Shown piece by piece: positions 1 through 10,446 of a stretch of DNA of 64,000 nucleotides; position 1 is the stretch's first letter; every line of letters begins with the position of its first letter. The DNA is from Yarrowia lipolytica (Eukaryota; Ascomycota; Dipodascomycetes; Dipodascales), in NCBI RefSeq assembly GCF_001761485.1, contig NC_090772.1:1178001-1242000 (forward strand). Reading direction: 5' to 3'. The notes below the pieces were generated by a model, which was given only the letters and a program-made list of their open reading frames with translations, was not told the DNA's origin and searched no databases. The translations under genes were made by a program, and so were the position numbers.

Positions 1-350
1 ATGTGTGTGGTGCACTGCCGGAAGACGGTAATGGTTCTATTATCGACGGTCAGCGCTAACCCGGGCAGCTCGAAATGACACTCTGGGGACATGATTGCAT
101 TAGACCAGGCTAGTGGACTAGTTTGAGAGACGATATTAACAAGAAGGGCCCGGAAACGCTGCCCATTATCGCGGGGAATGTGGGGGAATTGTGGATGACG
201 TGGGAGTGGGGTGATACAACCAGTGGATCCAGGTTTTGCGAGCGCATAGAACTGTTGACCGCTATAGTGTCCCTTACAAGTACGATGTACTGTTCATGGT
301 GTTGTGTGGATTTTCTGTGGGGATGTCTCCGTTCACCATATCTTTGGGCT

Positions 351-402
351 ATGTACTATATGTACTATATGTACTATATGTACTATATGTACTATATGTA
401 CT
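351..402. repeat. 9-bp tandem repeat, unit TATGTACTA
   Basis: About five and a half nearly perfect copies of TATGTACTA lie head to tail. The unit is centred on GTAC and is itself nearly palindromic. It happens to translate as a Tyr-Met repeat in one frame, which I regard as chance. Confidence 0.9.
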
Positions 403-920
403 GTACTGGATGTACTATAGAGCACCCTACTAAATATGCCCCCTTTCTCCCATGGACAGTAAGACAGAGCAACCATCCCGTGACCACTCAGGGTACTCCT
501 AGTACTGGTAAAAGTACCGTCTCCACAACACCTCTTGGCAAATCACCTGACAAATGAAACCTCCGCTCGAGGCTTGGCTGGCAGGGACTAGACGGTTGGC
601 ATGGTACCTATGAGTTGTCACGGCTTTTGCCGGCCTTTCGGGCTTTGTCGGAAAGTTACTCCTAGTCCGTAGCTACTACTGTACTTGTAGTCAAGTTCTT
701 GTCGCGTGGTCAATCTCCTCTCCTTCAAGTACGATACTATGGGTTGATTGATTGATTGTATAGGCTGTCCGCGGGCCAGAGTGAGCACATGTATCTTTAG
801 GGCTTCGACACTGTCTGACCCACAGTGTACAGGACAACTCAGGCCAACCAGTTCACCCTGGGTTCAACCAATAACCAACATTCTGAGAATGCTCCTGTCT
901 GCGACGAGTACATCATGGTC

Positions 921-1016
921 GATACAACACCCCATGGACACAGCACTCCATTGATACAACACCCCATTGATACAACACCCCATTGATACAGCACTCCTTG
1001 GATACAGCACCCCATG
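921..1016. repeat. 16-bp minisatellite, six copies
   Basis: Six consecutive 16-bp units of the type GATACAACACCCCATT are visible. The third and fourth are identical. The others differ by a few substitutions (AACACC against AGCACT; the last two bases vary). Units are in exact register with no spacer. Confidence 0.93.
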
Positions 1017-1522
1017 AAAAAACCTATCTCGTTTCTGGCATGTAATTAGGGCCTTGAAACCACCGGGTCGAAGAGATAGGGCTGGACCTTGTCCCCTTGC
1101 CACTCAACGTAATTGTTGAGGTGTGTGAACCATAGGAACAACAGGCTGGCCAAGCCTATATTTAGTGGTGAAGATACCATCGTTATTGTAGCTGTTGTTC
1201 TTACAAATACTCCTTTCGATTGCTATGTTCTCTTCGCCCTATAATTACTATGGCCGCTTGACCTTACTCCCCTACGGTAAGACATCGCATGTATCCTAAC
1301 ACTAAAGATTGAATATAATGCTGCTGGGTGGAACATTGCGCGTAAAAACATAAACCGGTGTGATTTTTACCCTGGCTTAACTGTCTTTTGCTCCACTCAT
1401 GTATATGACTCTCCTTTTACCCTGAAGCTCCTACTCCATCTTCAGACTCACCCTTTAATGGACCCTTTCACTAATCCCACCTTCGCCCCGGACCAATTAA
1501 CATACAATCAAATACATTATAT

Positions 1523-1645
1523 CCATGACACCTAAAGTGTTTAATTAGTAATATTCGTGTAAGCGTACATTCATTTCAAAGGTTATTTCTTTCACGGGCA
1601 AAGTTTATAATTAAAATGAATGTATATGCAAAAAAAAAAAAAAAA
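1523..1645 (+). mobile_element. 5'-truncated Ylli LINE tail with poly-A
   Basis: About 107 bp plus a 16-nt A run match the extreme 3' end of the full-length LINE at 32838-32959 almost base for base, including the shared TTTAATTAGTAATATTCG block and the GAATGTATATGC before the A tail. Only the end of the 3' UTR is present, as expected when target-primed reverse transcription stops early. Orientation is plus. I could not see a convincing target-site duplication. Four short homopolymers are one base longer than in the full-length copy. Confidence 0.93.
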
Positions 1646-1869
1646 TACATAGTTTACATACAAGCAAGCAAAAAAACAAAACGTTCCTGACCCTCCTTTC
1701 AATCACCCCCGGAACATGGGCAAAGAAACAGAGGAAGAGAATAAGTAGACGGGAATTAACCTCCATGTTGGGATGGGAGGTGGAGTGGTTGAGTGAAGGA
1801 GCCGATCCAGACATCATCTGCTGGGATGATGGACGCCTCCTGACGCGGTTTTCCACTCCCTTGGCCATC

Positions 1870-3912
1870 TTATTGATGTTGGGACGAAAACTCATTCTCC
1901 ATAGCCTGACGCTTGGCTTGTCGTTTTTCCCTCGCCTCAGCCAGAGTCGCTGCAGACAGTTGTCGAGCCCCGCGGATCTCCCGTTCAACTCTAGACACGT
2001 CATTTGCAGCCTTGGCTCTTCGGCCTTGGAGACGGTCCAGCTTGGTCTTGAGCTGCACAACCTCCTGCTGGAAAGACGCCTCCTTCTCGTCAGCCTCCTT
2101 CTTCAGCTTCTGTGCCTCCTTCTCTAGCTTAGTCAGCTGCTGTTGACGCTCTTCGAACTCCTTCTTCTTGGCCTTGTGAGCAGCACTCACACCTGCCACA
2201 GTCTCGTTGAGCTCTTCAAACTCTCCCTGCTTCATGGCGAGTTCCTCCTCCAAGGCAGGTAACGAGAGCTGAAGCTGTTCAATCTTGTGCCGACTCTTGG
2301 AATCCTGTTTGAGATTAGACTCCATCTTCGACTTTGTATTTTCAATCTCCTGTCGAATGGAAGCCAGCCGTTTGGAATAGTCCTTGCGCAGTTTCTTGGT
2401 CTTAGACTTTTCTTCTGAGAGAGTCATTTGAGCAGTTGTAAGAGACTCGAGAAGAGTAGTCACGGGAGAAACGGGGCGAGCAGGAACAGAAGAAGGCATA
2501 GACGAGGCCCCAGGGTTGCCTACAGAATTGGCACGGGATCTGCCGCTGTTGGAAACGCCTTTGAGGCGCTCAGAGTATTCGGTCTTGACGCCGTGCTTGA
2601 ACAACACAGTTTCTCCACACGCAATCTCAACCGCATACTCGGAGTAAGGAGTGAGTCCATCTACAAAGATAAAAAAGGAACCGTTCTCTTCTGAGCACGT
2701 GGCGTTCACCTGGGGCCATAGTACCCCATTGACGGTGACACTGAGTTCGTATTTGTCGTTTGTAGGCGGATCCTCACACATGATCTCAAACACAAAGGCC
2801 CGGTCAAACACGTATTTCAAGATACACGGACCAGCCTGCTGGATGAAGTCGTCGTCGCCGAAAGAGTCGTGTCGCGCTGCCAAGATTATGGAAGAGGCCA
2901 ATCCTGTCCATAACGGTTGTGCTGTTCGGACCGCCGTGAACTTCTTGCTCTGTTTGAACGAAGAGGCCGGGAAGGAAAAGTCGTAGTTGCGAAGGTAGTC
3001 GTCTCGTGAGTTGTCGTTGCTAACTGTATCAGGGACCGTCAAAGTTACGGGATCAAGACTGTCGAAATTAATGCTGGGTAGGGGGATGATGGGTACTGAG
3101 GGTGACGTGTGTGTGCTCGGTTCAGAGGCCGTTCCGGTGGGCTTGACAGTGCTGAGAAACAGCTTTTGGAAGAAGGGCACAAAGCCCAGTCCGATGACGT
3201 GTAGCGCTAGTGCCTGCGAGATAACCACAGGAATGTCCGTCACAAAATGCAAAATTTGGGCGCTGGGACTCACTCGATAAAGCATGCCCTTGAGCTCGGG
3301 CATACGTCGGTACAGCACCTGGTTGTCGATCACGTCGAATACCACGTCCCAGACTGGACTGTGGTCCTGCTGGCCCCACGCTGCGTACTGGGGGAACAGC
3401 AGCATGCCAAACTGTTTCCAAAAGAACTGGAACATGGCCACTGCAGACGTGGCGTAGATGGCGTTGGCAAACGGTGATCTGCCACCTGCCATGCTGCTTG
3501 CCACCACTGCCGATGCGAACGTGACCACAAACTGGTACCCTCCCCGTGCACATTGTAGTAAGAACACAGACAGCACCATGTCGATGATGATCCATTTCTG
3601 CGAGCCGCCCGCGGTGTGGTTTTTCTGTTGGACGGGTGCAAACAGATGTGTGAACAGATGCGGAAGCGACCGTGGCGAAATCAGCCGGCCTTGTCGGATA
3701 AATACGTGCCACAGATGCACCAGTGCAAGCACCACGTTGGGGAACTGGCAAAACAGCACCAGTAGCGCCAGCGAGTCGAAAAACGGCTGCTCGGAAATGA
3801 CGTGTAGACACCGCCACTCGTCGTCACGTGAGCTGCCGCCACCCGTTCTGCCACTGTTGCTGTGGTTGCCACTCCCTCGTGGGTCCGAAGTCGAATCACT
3901 TTTGCGAGCCAT
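1870..3912 (-). CDS. Membrane and coiled-coil protein, AcrB-like (fungal ubiquitination-network family)
   Basis: 680 aa, starting at the ATG whose complement ends at 3912. The N-terminal 40 residues are Ser/Gly/Arg-rich and polar. About four hydrophobic segments follow, near residues 43-68, 105-140, 147-168 and 218-247. A polar middle part leads into a long Lys/Glu/Gln-rich coiled coil from about residue 485 to the C-terminus. The combination of N-terminal membrane segments with a C-terminal coiled coil matches the filamentous-fungal AcrB proteins, named for acriflavine resistance in Aspergillus and described as ubiquitination-network signalling proteins. That assignment rests on architecture and general resemblance, not on a diagnostic motif. 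The protein probably sits in an endomembrane with the coiled coil in the cytosol. The gene is real beyond reasonable doubt (long, CGA-rich, single exon); the function is uncertain. Confidence 0.75.
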   Translation of the reverse strand: MARKSDSTSDPRGSGNHSNSGRTGGGSSRDDEWRCLHVISEQPFFDSLALLVLFCQFPNVVLALVHLWHVFIRQGRLISPRSLPHLFTHLFAPVQQKNHTAGGSQKWIIIDMVLSVFLLQCARGGYQFVVTFASAVVASSMAGGRSPFANAIYATSAVAMFQFFWKQFGMLLFPQYAAWGQQDHSPVWDVVFDVIDNQVLYRRMPELKGMLYRVSPSAQILHFVTDIPVVISQALALHVIGLGFVPFFQKLFLSTVKPTGTASEPSTHTSPSVPIIPLPSINFDSLDPVTLTVPDTVSNDNSRDDYLRNYDFSFPASSFKQSKKFTAVRTAQPLWTGLASSIILAARHDSFGDDDFIQQAGPCILKYVFDRAFVFEIMCEDPPTNDKYELSVTVNGVLWPQVNATCSEENGSFFIFVDGLTPYSEYAVEIACGETVLFKHGVKTEYSERLKGVSNSGRSRANSVGNPGASSMPSSVPARPVSPVTTLLESLTTAQMTLSEEKSKTKKLRKDYSKRLASIRQEIENTKSKMESNLKQDSKSRHKIEQLQLSLPALEEELAMKQGEFEELNETVAGVSAAHKAKKKEFEERQQQLTKLEKEAQKLKKEADEKEASFQQEVVQLKTKLDRLQGRRAKAANDVSRVEREIRGARQLSAATLAEAREKRQAKRQAMENEFSSQHQ

Positions 3913-5664
3913 GTACAGTAGAGGAAGGTTTAGGTGCGTTGATAAAAGTTAGGTGGTGGGTGGGTGGTGCAGTGTACGAGTGCATACGGCTAACGATCCA
4001 AGTTGGTAGCCGCAAGTGGTGTCATGAATGCTTCAGAACCATTAGTTTCTAAATATATCGCCTTTCAAGTCGAGTTTTTTTCTCTTTTTCATCTTGATTT
4101 TCCCTTTATAACAGCCAATCTGCCTCATCTCCTTCACCCCATACTTCCTACCAGCGCCAACTTTGATTCATGTCTCATGATTACAGCTCCAAAAATAAAA
4201 TAAAAATAAACATAAAAATATGGAAGAAAAAAAAGGAGAAAAAAACAGCGACAGATACAGGCTCTCTATAATCAGCTGGAAAAAAGTCTCCCGTGTGTCC
4301 AATGTCACCCACACGACGTTGTTTATGTCACCCCCCTCTGTCTATATATATAGCTGCCTCCTCGTGTCCCATATTTACTGCTGTATGTACTCCTTTTACT
4401 CGCCGCCCTGTCTCTCCTCTCCAACTCAGCCCTGGCACACGACTCACCTTGTTGCGACACGCTTAAACGGGACGTCTTCAGAAGGCCACAACAGACCCAC
4501 AAAATACAGGAAATTGTGCTGAGACGCGCGCTATTCTGGATCTCGTGATCATGGGGCACGTGACCACGTACCCTGAGTCGACACATGCACGCACTACGGG
4601 TTGCCCTGGAAACGCAAGCACAACAAAATGAGTCGGAGCTTTTGAAAATAACCTTTCTGTTCTAGAGCCATTGTGATCAAAAATAGACTAGACGACGGGA
4701 CTGTCAAATTGCGAATACAAGGGGATATATTGGTGTTATTAAGTGCTTTTTTCTCGGGTATTCCAAATCTTTGTATTGTAGGTTGGTGGCTATTAGCGCT
4801 ACGTGCTCAGTTTTGTTACGAAAACCCCTCAAAAAACCTGTTTTCGGTGTGTGATACTCTGTAAAACCGTTGCAAGAATCGAACTTATGACCTCAGAACC
4901 CACGATAATGGGACGATACCACTCTCGTGTCACTCTGTTTGCAGTCCCTGTGGAGTATTAGACGGATTACAATTTTACATAGTGAAGAGAGCGGACGTCA
5001 GCTGTGAGTAACTTCCCTAGAATAATATAAAATATAAAAATGGCTGTTTATGTCTGTTCCTTAACAGATCAAATCGATTAGGTAAGATCAAGACTGCCCG
5101 TCGAAGGCAAGTAGATCGACAAGTGGTAGGCGATAATCACAGTTGTCGTTTTACACCTTCTGACAACCGATCTAGTAAGGAGAAACGCAGTCGTTGAGGA
5201 TTGATCATTCTCAAAGCGATTCCACTGGCGTATTTTAGTGATACAGTCCATTGTAGATAACAGAAAGTCTCTTGAATCATATGCCAAAGTGCAAGACCTG
5301 TCCATTGACCACAGACTATGGAGCTTCTAGCTGTCTGAGATGGAGCTTCTAAATGTCTTCATTGTAACATAAAGTAGCCCTAGTTCGACTGGAGCCTTTA
5401 ATATCCCCTTTTAGATGCCATATAGTAGCCTGAAGTTGGTCCTTATTACTTTCATGTGCCTTGAGCCTTCCTTACAGACTTTCATTTCATAGCATATGCG
5501 GGATCTATACGAAGCTATACGAAGCTATACTGACCCGGTTGAAGATCATGTCCGTCATGTGGAAAGCACAATGTTTTTTAGATGAGCAGGAACTACCGTT
5601 GGTCCATCTATAAATAACGGTTCGCGCGACTCTCTTTTGGACACCACCCATCCCCCTCTTCACC
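3913..5664. other. Intergenic, 1.75 kb, no gene seen
   Basis: Stop codons are frequent in all frames and no splice-site pair is convincing. Contents: poly-A/T runs near 4190-4250, a tRNA-like B-box fragment around 4875-4905 on the minus strand (see findings), and a short GAAGCTATAC duplication near 5510-5531. The last 60 bp form the promoter of the next gene. Confidence 0.55.
5609..5616 (+). promoter_or_regulatory. TATA box of the small secreted protein gene
   Basis: TATAAATA lies 48 bp before the ATG at 5665. The same octamer precedes the related gene at 16430, which supports its being functional. Confidence 0.7.
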
Positions 5665-5991
5665 ATGCTTTTCAAGAACATTGCCCTTCTCTCTCTCGCC
5701 GCTTTTGCTGTTGCCAACAACGAGCACTCCGAGAACCCCGAGGACATCCATAAGTTCAAGGACCACATCCACTCTAAAAAGTGTCCCCAGCCTAGCTGCG
5801 AACTGGAGACCACTACCATCACCACCAACTACCAAACCAACTGGGCCACCGTCACCGAGACTGTCCAGAAGAAGTGCGCTCCTACCCAGAAGCCCAAGCA
5901 GACCAAGCAGACCAAGAAGACCCAGCAGACCAAGAAGACTCAGCAGACCAAGCAGACCAAGCAGACCCAGCAGCCCAAGAAGAACTGGTAA
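5665..5991 (+). CDS. Small secreted protein with Lys-Gln-Thr repeat tail (family member A)
   Basis: 108 aa. Residues 1-17 form a clean signal peptide: Lys at position 4, a hydrophobic run, and a cleavage-type end at AFAVA-NN. The mature part is acidic and His-rich, then carries CPQPSC (two Cys), a Thr-rich stretch (TTTITT) and a third Cys near residue 71. It ends in a low-complexity tail of Lys, Gln and Thr encoded by 9-bp repeats related to CAGACCAAG (about 5896-5985). No GPI signal or membrane segment is visible after the signal peptide. It resembles the product at 16430 in its signal peptide, the CPxxxC block and the later lone Cys. Codon use is optimal, suggesting good expression. Function unknown; a secreted or wall-associated protein is the best guess. 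Confidence 0.8.
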   Translation: MLFKNIALLSLAAFAVANNEHSENPEDIHKFKDHIHSKKCPQPSCELETTTITTNYQTNWATVTETVQKKCAPTQKPKQTKQTKKTQQTKKTQQTKQTKQTQQPKKNW

Positions 5992-8219
5992 GAACGGTTG
6001 CTAGCCTTTCTCAGCTGAACAGTTGAAATATATCAGTACTTTTAAGTGATTTTTACCCCAAACATGATGATCGTAGAGTTTTTGCTGCGCAAATGCCCAC
6101 CCCAATACTCCAAGTTCAAATGGTATCGTACTTTATGCGGTACACTGAGACTGTGTAGAGGTAGAGGAGTATACGACTGGTTCTGAACTTCATGTAGAGG
6201 CCATGGGTGAAAAAACGCTACTGCATTGGTGAAAGCAGCGTACAGTATGTGCTGCACATACTGCAGTCAAACCTGGCCATGTTATAGCTATCAGTTGGTA
6301 ATGTTCAGTAAATCGGAGAGCTGTGGTCGGAACAGTATATTATCTATCGTGTCGTAGACTTGTGGCTATAGCTTCACAAACACCTACAACGGAAAGACCA
6401 CATCCTCCCAAGAGTTGGTGTAGCTGAGTTGTATCTTTCCATCACGATAAGATGTCTTTGAAAGACAATAGCCCCAGCCATATAGTTCGTTCTTGAACAG
6501 TTGGACACCTCATGAAGACCTGGCACCATCAACCTACTCGTACCTTAGTTAATCCGACGCCAGCTCTCCACTACTTATTCTCACCGGTTCCGTGGTCACC
6601 TGCTGTCATATGGACAGACGTTAGGGGAACGTGAATGCCCTGTTTCTCGACGATGGATGACTAAACGGAAAAGGAACAAGTCTGGAACAATGCCGGAAGA
6701 ACAGTAAAGTTTGGCTCTGGGCCAAACTGAAACCGGAACTTCCATGACCGTGACGATCGAGGTCCTCGAGGGGGCGGGGTACCAGGTGCGTTTCATGTGA
6801 TTGTTCACAGTGAGACTGGACCAGACGGCGGGGAATGCGGGATCGGCGGCGGTCTGGGCAGTGTTCTTTGGTCACGTCACCAACGATCCCGCGCGCGCTC
6901 CGTACAGTTTGCCACTTGCCACTGCACCGCCCGTGTTCTCGTGATCTCGAACCCATTAGCCTTCCATCTCGTATGCATACCATGCATGTGAAAGCGGCTG
7001 ATCGGAGGTGGTTACTTCCGGGTAATGGAGTGTTGCAAATTACCATCGGGAAAAGAAAAGTGAAGAGGAGGAAGGGAGAGTTGGGCTTGAAATTAAAAAG
7101 AATAAAGCAAAAAAGATGATAACAAAAAAGAAGAAAATAAATAAATAAAATAAAATAAAATAAAAATTCACAGCAAACACTCAATAAACAGAGCCATAGA
7201 CAATAGGACAAAACAGCATACAAACGGCTGCTCGACTGGTGGAAAATGAGTGGTCTGTCGATTGACTAGTCGGGTTCGGTCAACTATCGGCTGTGTAGAA
7301 AATATCGACTATATCAGCTCTCTCCGTAGGCCCATAATTTTTCCATATGGCTCGATCCCATGCCATGTTTGGCACGGCTGAACCGAAATGCACTAACCAT
7401 GTATTATTACCACCATGTTTGATGCTCATGTATGGAGCCCAAAAGTGGCCTTGGTGACACAAGGGACGCATCTTTTGCTGCCAGATAGCAAACATTGGTG
7501 CAAGCTGACTGGTTCCTGTCTCTTAGGAACAGTACGTGTGCTCGGCTCGGGCCACACCAGTCTTGTCGTCGCAGTATGCCTCGGTTTGCCACAAGATTTG
7601 TTAGGTGCAAGCACACCGAGACAGAGAAGCATTTCGCACGATACAAGTACATACTGTACTCCAACCTGCACAACTGCAGCATGTGAAAGTTGCTGATGTT
7701 TAGCCACTGGTTGTTTGTGCGTGCTCTTAGTGGCGGTGCTACTGAGTCAGGTTTTGCCCGTGTTTGTCCATATCTTGTGGCACTAATGAAAGGTGTCGCG
7801 TTTTTGTTGTTTCAATTTGGCTCTCCTCAACACAGGAACCCCTCTCCATCGTATCCTGTCGATCTCCGTCTGCTGATCCAGACAGGGTGTGCAGGAGGAG
7901 TCAGAAGGGGTGAAAAAGCGGCGAAAAAACGCGAAAAAATCGGTTTGGAGGGGTTTCAACCTGAACTTATCGGCCGTTGGGCGGATTTACAGTCGTTTGG
8001 AACCCTCCAAGCCCCTCTCGTTCCAGTCCAGCTATCCAAAACAAGTCCCAGTCAGACTATAGCACATGCCAGGCGGCGAATGTTAAAAAAGAACCTTACA
8101 TTACAGCAAAGTCAATTTGAAACCTAGTATTCCCACTCTATCTTATCTATATAAGCCTTGCAAACCACCCTTCTCAGTTCCCCTACCATCCACATTAGCC
8201 AGACACTATCACACACAAC
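5992..8219. other. Intergenic, 2.2 kb, no convincing gene
   Basis: Several ORFs of 60-200 codons occur on both strands, but they overlap one another, begin at odd codons and show no yeast-like codon bias. An A-rich stretch near 7090-7165 resembles AT-rich spacer. The last 80 bp carry a TATATAA (8148-8154) and a CA-rich leader for the RRM gene. Confidence 0.5.
8148..8154 (+). promoter_or_regulatory. TATA box of the RRM gene
   Basis: TATATAA lies 66 bp before the ATG at 8220, followed by a C/A-rich leader ending in ACACACAACATG, typical of strongly expressed genes in this yeast. Confidence 0.65.
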
Positions 8220-8996
8220 ATGTCCTACAACATCACCGCCAAGGGCGTCTCGCCAACCACCTCCAAGGCCGAAATCAAGAAGTACTTTTCCTTCTGTGGC
8301 AAGGTCAAGTCCGTGACCATTGACGAGGAGACCCACACCGCAACAGTCACCTTTGCCAACCTGGAGGCAGTTCGAACTGCGCTCCTGATCGCCGACGGAC
8401 AGATTGGCGACTCCAAGGTGTCCATTGAGGTCGACGACGCCACCCTCAAGAAGCTGGATGAGCCCCGAGCCACTGAGACTGTTGAGAGCGACTCCAAGAC
8501 CCAGGACGAAAAGAAGCCCTCCACTGCCGACTCCAATGACGACGCTGCCGACGGTGCTCGAACCCCCGAGTCCATCTCCCAGGAGCTCAAGCCTCGAGCC
8601 GCCATTCTCGCCGAGATGCTCTCCAACGGTTACGTTCTGTCCGACAAGGTTCTGGAGCGAGCCATTGACTACGACAAGGAGCACGGAATCACTGCCAAGT
8701 TCACAAACTACCTGACCGACCTGGACAAGAAGTACCACGTGGTTGACAAGGCCCAGGCCACCGACCAGGCCTACGGCATCACTGCCCGACTCCAGAAGTA
8801 CTGGGAGGATGCTCTTAACACTTCCTACGGCCGAAAGATCCGGGAGTACTACTCTGAGGCCGCCAAGGAGGCGTCCGATATTCACGCTGAGGCCCGACGC
8901 CTTGCCGATCTCAAGGAGCAGGAGCTGGCCAAGCAGGCCGAGGAGAAGAAGGATAAGATCACTGAGGTCACCGACGAGAAGACTGAGAAGGCTTAG
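8220..8996 (+). CDS. RRM-domain protein, Vip1-like
   Basis: 258 aa. An RNA-recognition motif fills about residues 2-75: the RNP2-like strand is YNITAKG and the RNP1-like strand is the ATVTFAN region. A polar Asp/Ser/Thr-rich linker follows, then a helical Ala/Lys/Glu-rich C-terminal half. The RRM start (N-I-T-A-K-G-V-S-P-T-T), the GKV core and the domain order match the fungal Vip1 family defined by S. pombe Vip1. This is not the inositol-phosphate kinase also called VIP1. The role of the family is poorly known; RNA binding is inferred from the fold. Codon bias is strong and the promoter has a TATA box, so the gene is probably well expressed. Single exon. Confidence 0.85.
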   Translation: MSYNITAKGVSPTTSKAEIKKYFSFCGKVKSVTIDEETHTATVTFANLEAVRTALLIADGQIGDSKVSIEVDDATLKKLDEPRATETVESDSKTQDEKKPSTADSNDDAADGARTPESISQELKPRAAILAEMLSNGYVLSDKVLERAIDYDKEHGITAKFTNYLTDLDKKYHVVDKAQATDQAYGITARLQKYWEDALNTSYGRKIREYYSEAAKEASDIHAEARRLADLKEQELAKQAEEKKDKITEVTDEKTEKA

Positions 8997-10374
8997 TTTG
9001 CGTATATCTTGGAAAAGCGGTTAAATAGTAATATTTATTGATTTATGGAATCTTCCTGTGTAATTGGGAGATTTTATTTCCACTATTTTCCTCTGGATTG
9101 CTGTCTGGAGACAAAGCAGCAACTGTTATTTATACAGTGCTTGCAGATCATACCAGTGCATGTATCAGCAGAAGTTTTACAAACGACAGTACTGTAATAT
9201 AGATACTGTCGACCCGGTACAATCTTTCCCATGTCGATTGAGAAATAAAAAAAGCGAATGTTGAGATATCCCTTTAACCAAAAATTGCCCGTAAAATTCA
9301 CAAATCAAGGTCCAATTCTGTGGGGTTGCGGCCTGTAGATCTTTCACAACGTTCCAAAGTCTACCATGTGAGAGGTGGAAGATGCAGATTGTGGCAGATT
9401 GAGAGACAGTAAAGGGTGTGGAAAGAGAGAGAAACGAAAAACGAACCGCAAGTGTCTTTGTGTCTGTTTTTAACACTCGGCAATGCGGCTATCCGTATGT
9501 ACGGGGGGTTGCCTACAGGGATGGGATGGTGGTTGCTACAGGGTGCAGAGGTCTAGAAACAAGGGTGTCGAGAGAAGTCCTGTAGTTGTAAGTTGAGTTC
9601 CAGAGATACCAGAAGTACCGCCATACGGGAAATAGGTAGCCTCGTTATTGCGGAACAGATCTCTTCTTTGAACAGGGACATTCAGTCAGAATGCCCTAAC
9701 ACTCACCTCTCAGCAGAACATGAAGGGCAGCTTCGCCGCCTTGAAGCGCTGAGTTTACTTGAGTTTACTTGAATATACTTGAGGAAGAAGTTCTTGTTGG
9801 GCAAGTTGAGCCAGGACATTGTAGAGAGATATAAGAGCCATACGATTTACCCTTGTGTTATTTTTTCGGCCCTCTAAACGAAATCTCATTTCATAATACA
9901 TTCATATCTAAATCTTTAGAGCTATCTTGTACTTCTCTTGGTTAGTCAGTGCAAGTATAAGTACAAGTACACTGGTAGCCTTGTAGATTTTGGGCCAAGT
10001 AATCTCCCAACTAATGCCAACTATGAACTGCTTAATTGTGACCGCTAAATTGGTGAATATCATAACCAGAAAACGCCATTGCCATTGCGACTCCCAGGAG
10101 ACTTGTTTTTATTCCGAGGAGATCTGGGATCATCCTTTATTTTCCATCACTTGTCAACCTCATCACCCTCTTTGCTGTCCCCGTTTTTCCATATTCACCC
10201 AAATCAAGTGTCCTAAATCACCACTCCGGGTCATCTGAATCTCTGACCTAACAACCTCGAATCAGGGCAAAACACATCATAACGGCAATCAGATGAGCCC
10301 CAGCACCCGTCGAGTCACCAGACACACTACTTGTACACAAACTGTCGGAAACACCACCATTTATACCCTAACCC
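8997..10374. other. Intergenic, 1.4 kb, no gene seen
   Basis: No coding-like ORF is present. A short three-copy TTTACTTGAG-type repeat lies near 9758-9786, and TACAAGTAC-type motifs near 9950-9970. The end of the stretch is the promoter of the Ngl2-type gene, with a TTTATACC box near 10360. Confidence 0.55.
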
Positions 10375-10446
10375 ATGCATAGATCGATACGTTCTCTTGC
10401 GTCTCTATTAATCCGATCCGCGACTTCCACAACAACCACTACAGCC

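Larger units (their letters stand above)
1..1522. other. Left-edge intergenic DNA with repeats, no gene seen
   Basis: No ORF here looks coding: the longest ones start at non-ATG codons and run through simple repeats. The stretch holds two tandem arrays, listed separately. It ends where a truncated LINE tail begins. Confidence 0.6.

Noticed and set aside
123-557. 144-codon frame with Tyr-Met repeats
   Set aside because: It starts at TTG and its body is the 9-bp TATGTACTA repeat; no codon bias and no recognisable domain.
5505-5535. loxP-like TATACGAAG repeats
   Set aside because: Direct GAAGCTATAC copies are present, but not the two inverted 13-bp arms and 8-bp spacer of a lox site.
6621-7223. 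200-codon frame on the minus strand with a hydrophobic start
   Set aside because: The apparent hydrophobic N-terminus comes from an A-rich simple stretch read in reverse; the remainder is not coding-like.
7690-8127. 145-codon frame upstream of the RRM gene
   Set aside because: It lies in the promoter region, begins at a weak start and shows no codon bias or family resemblance.
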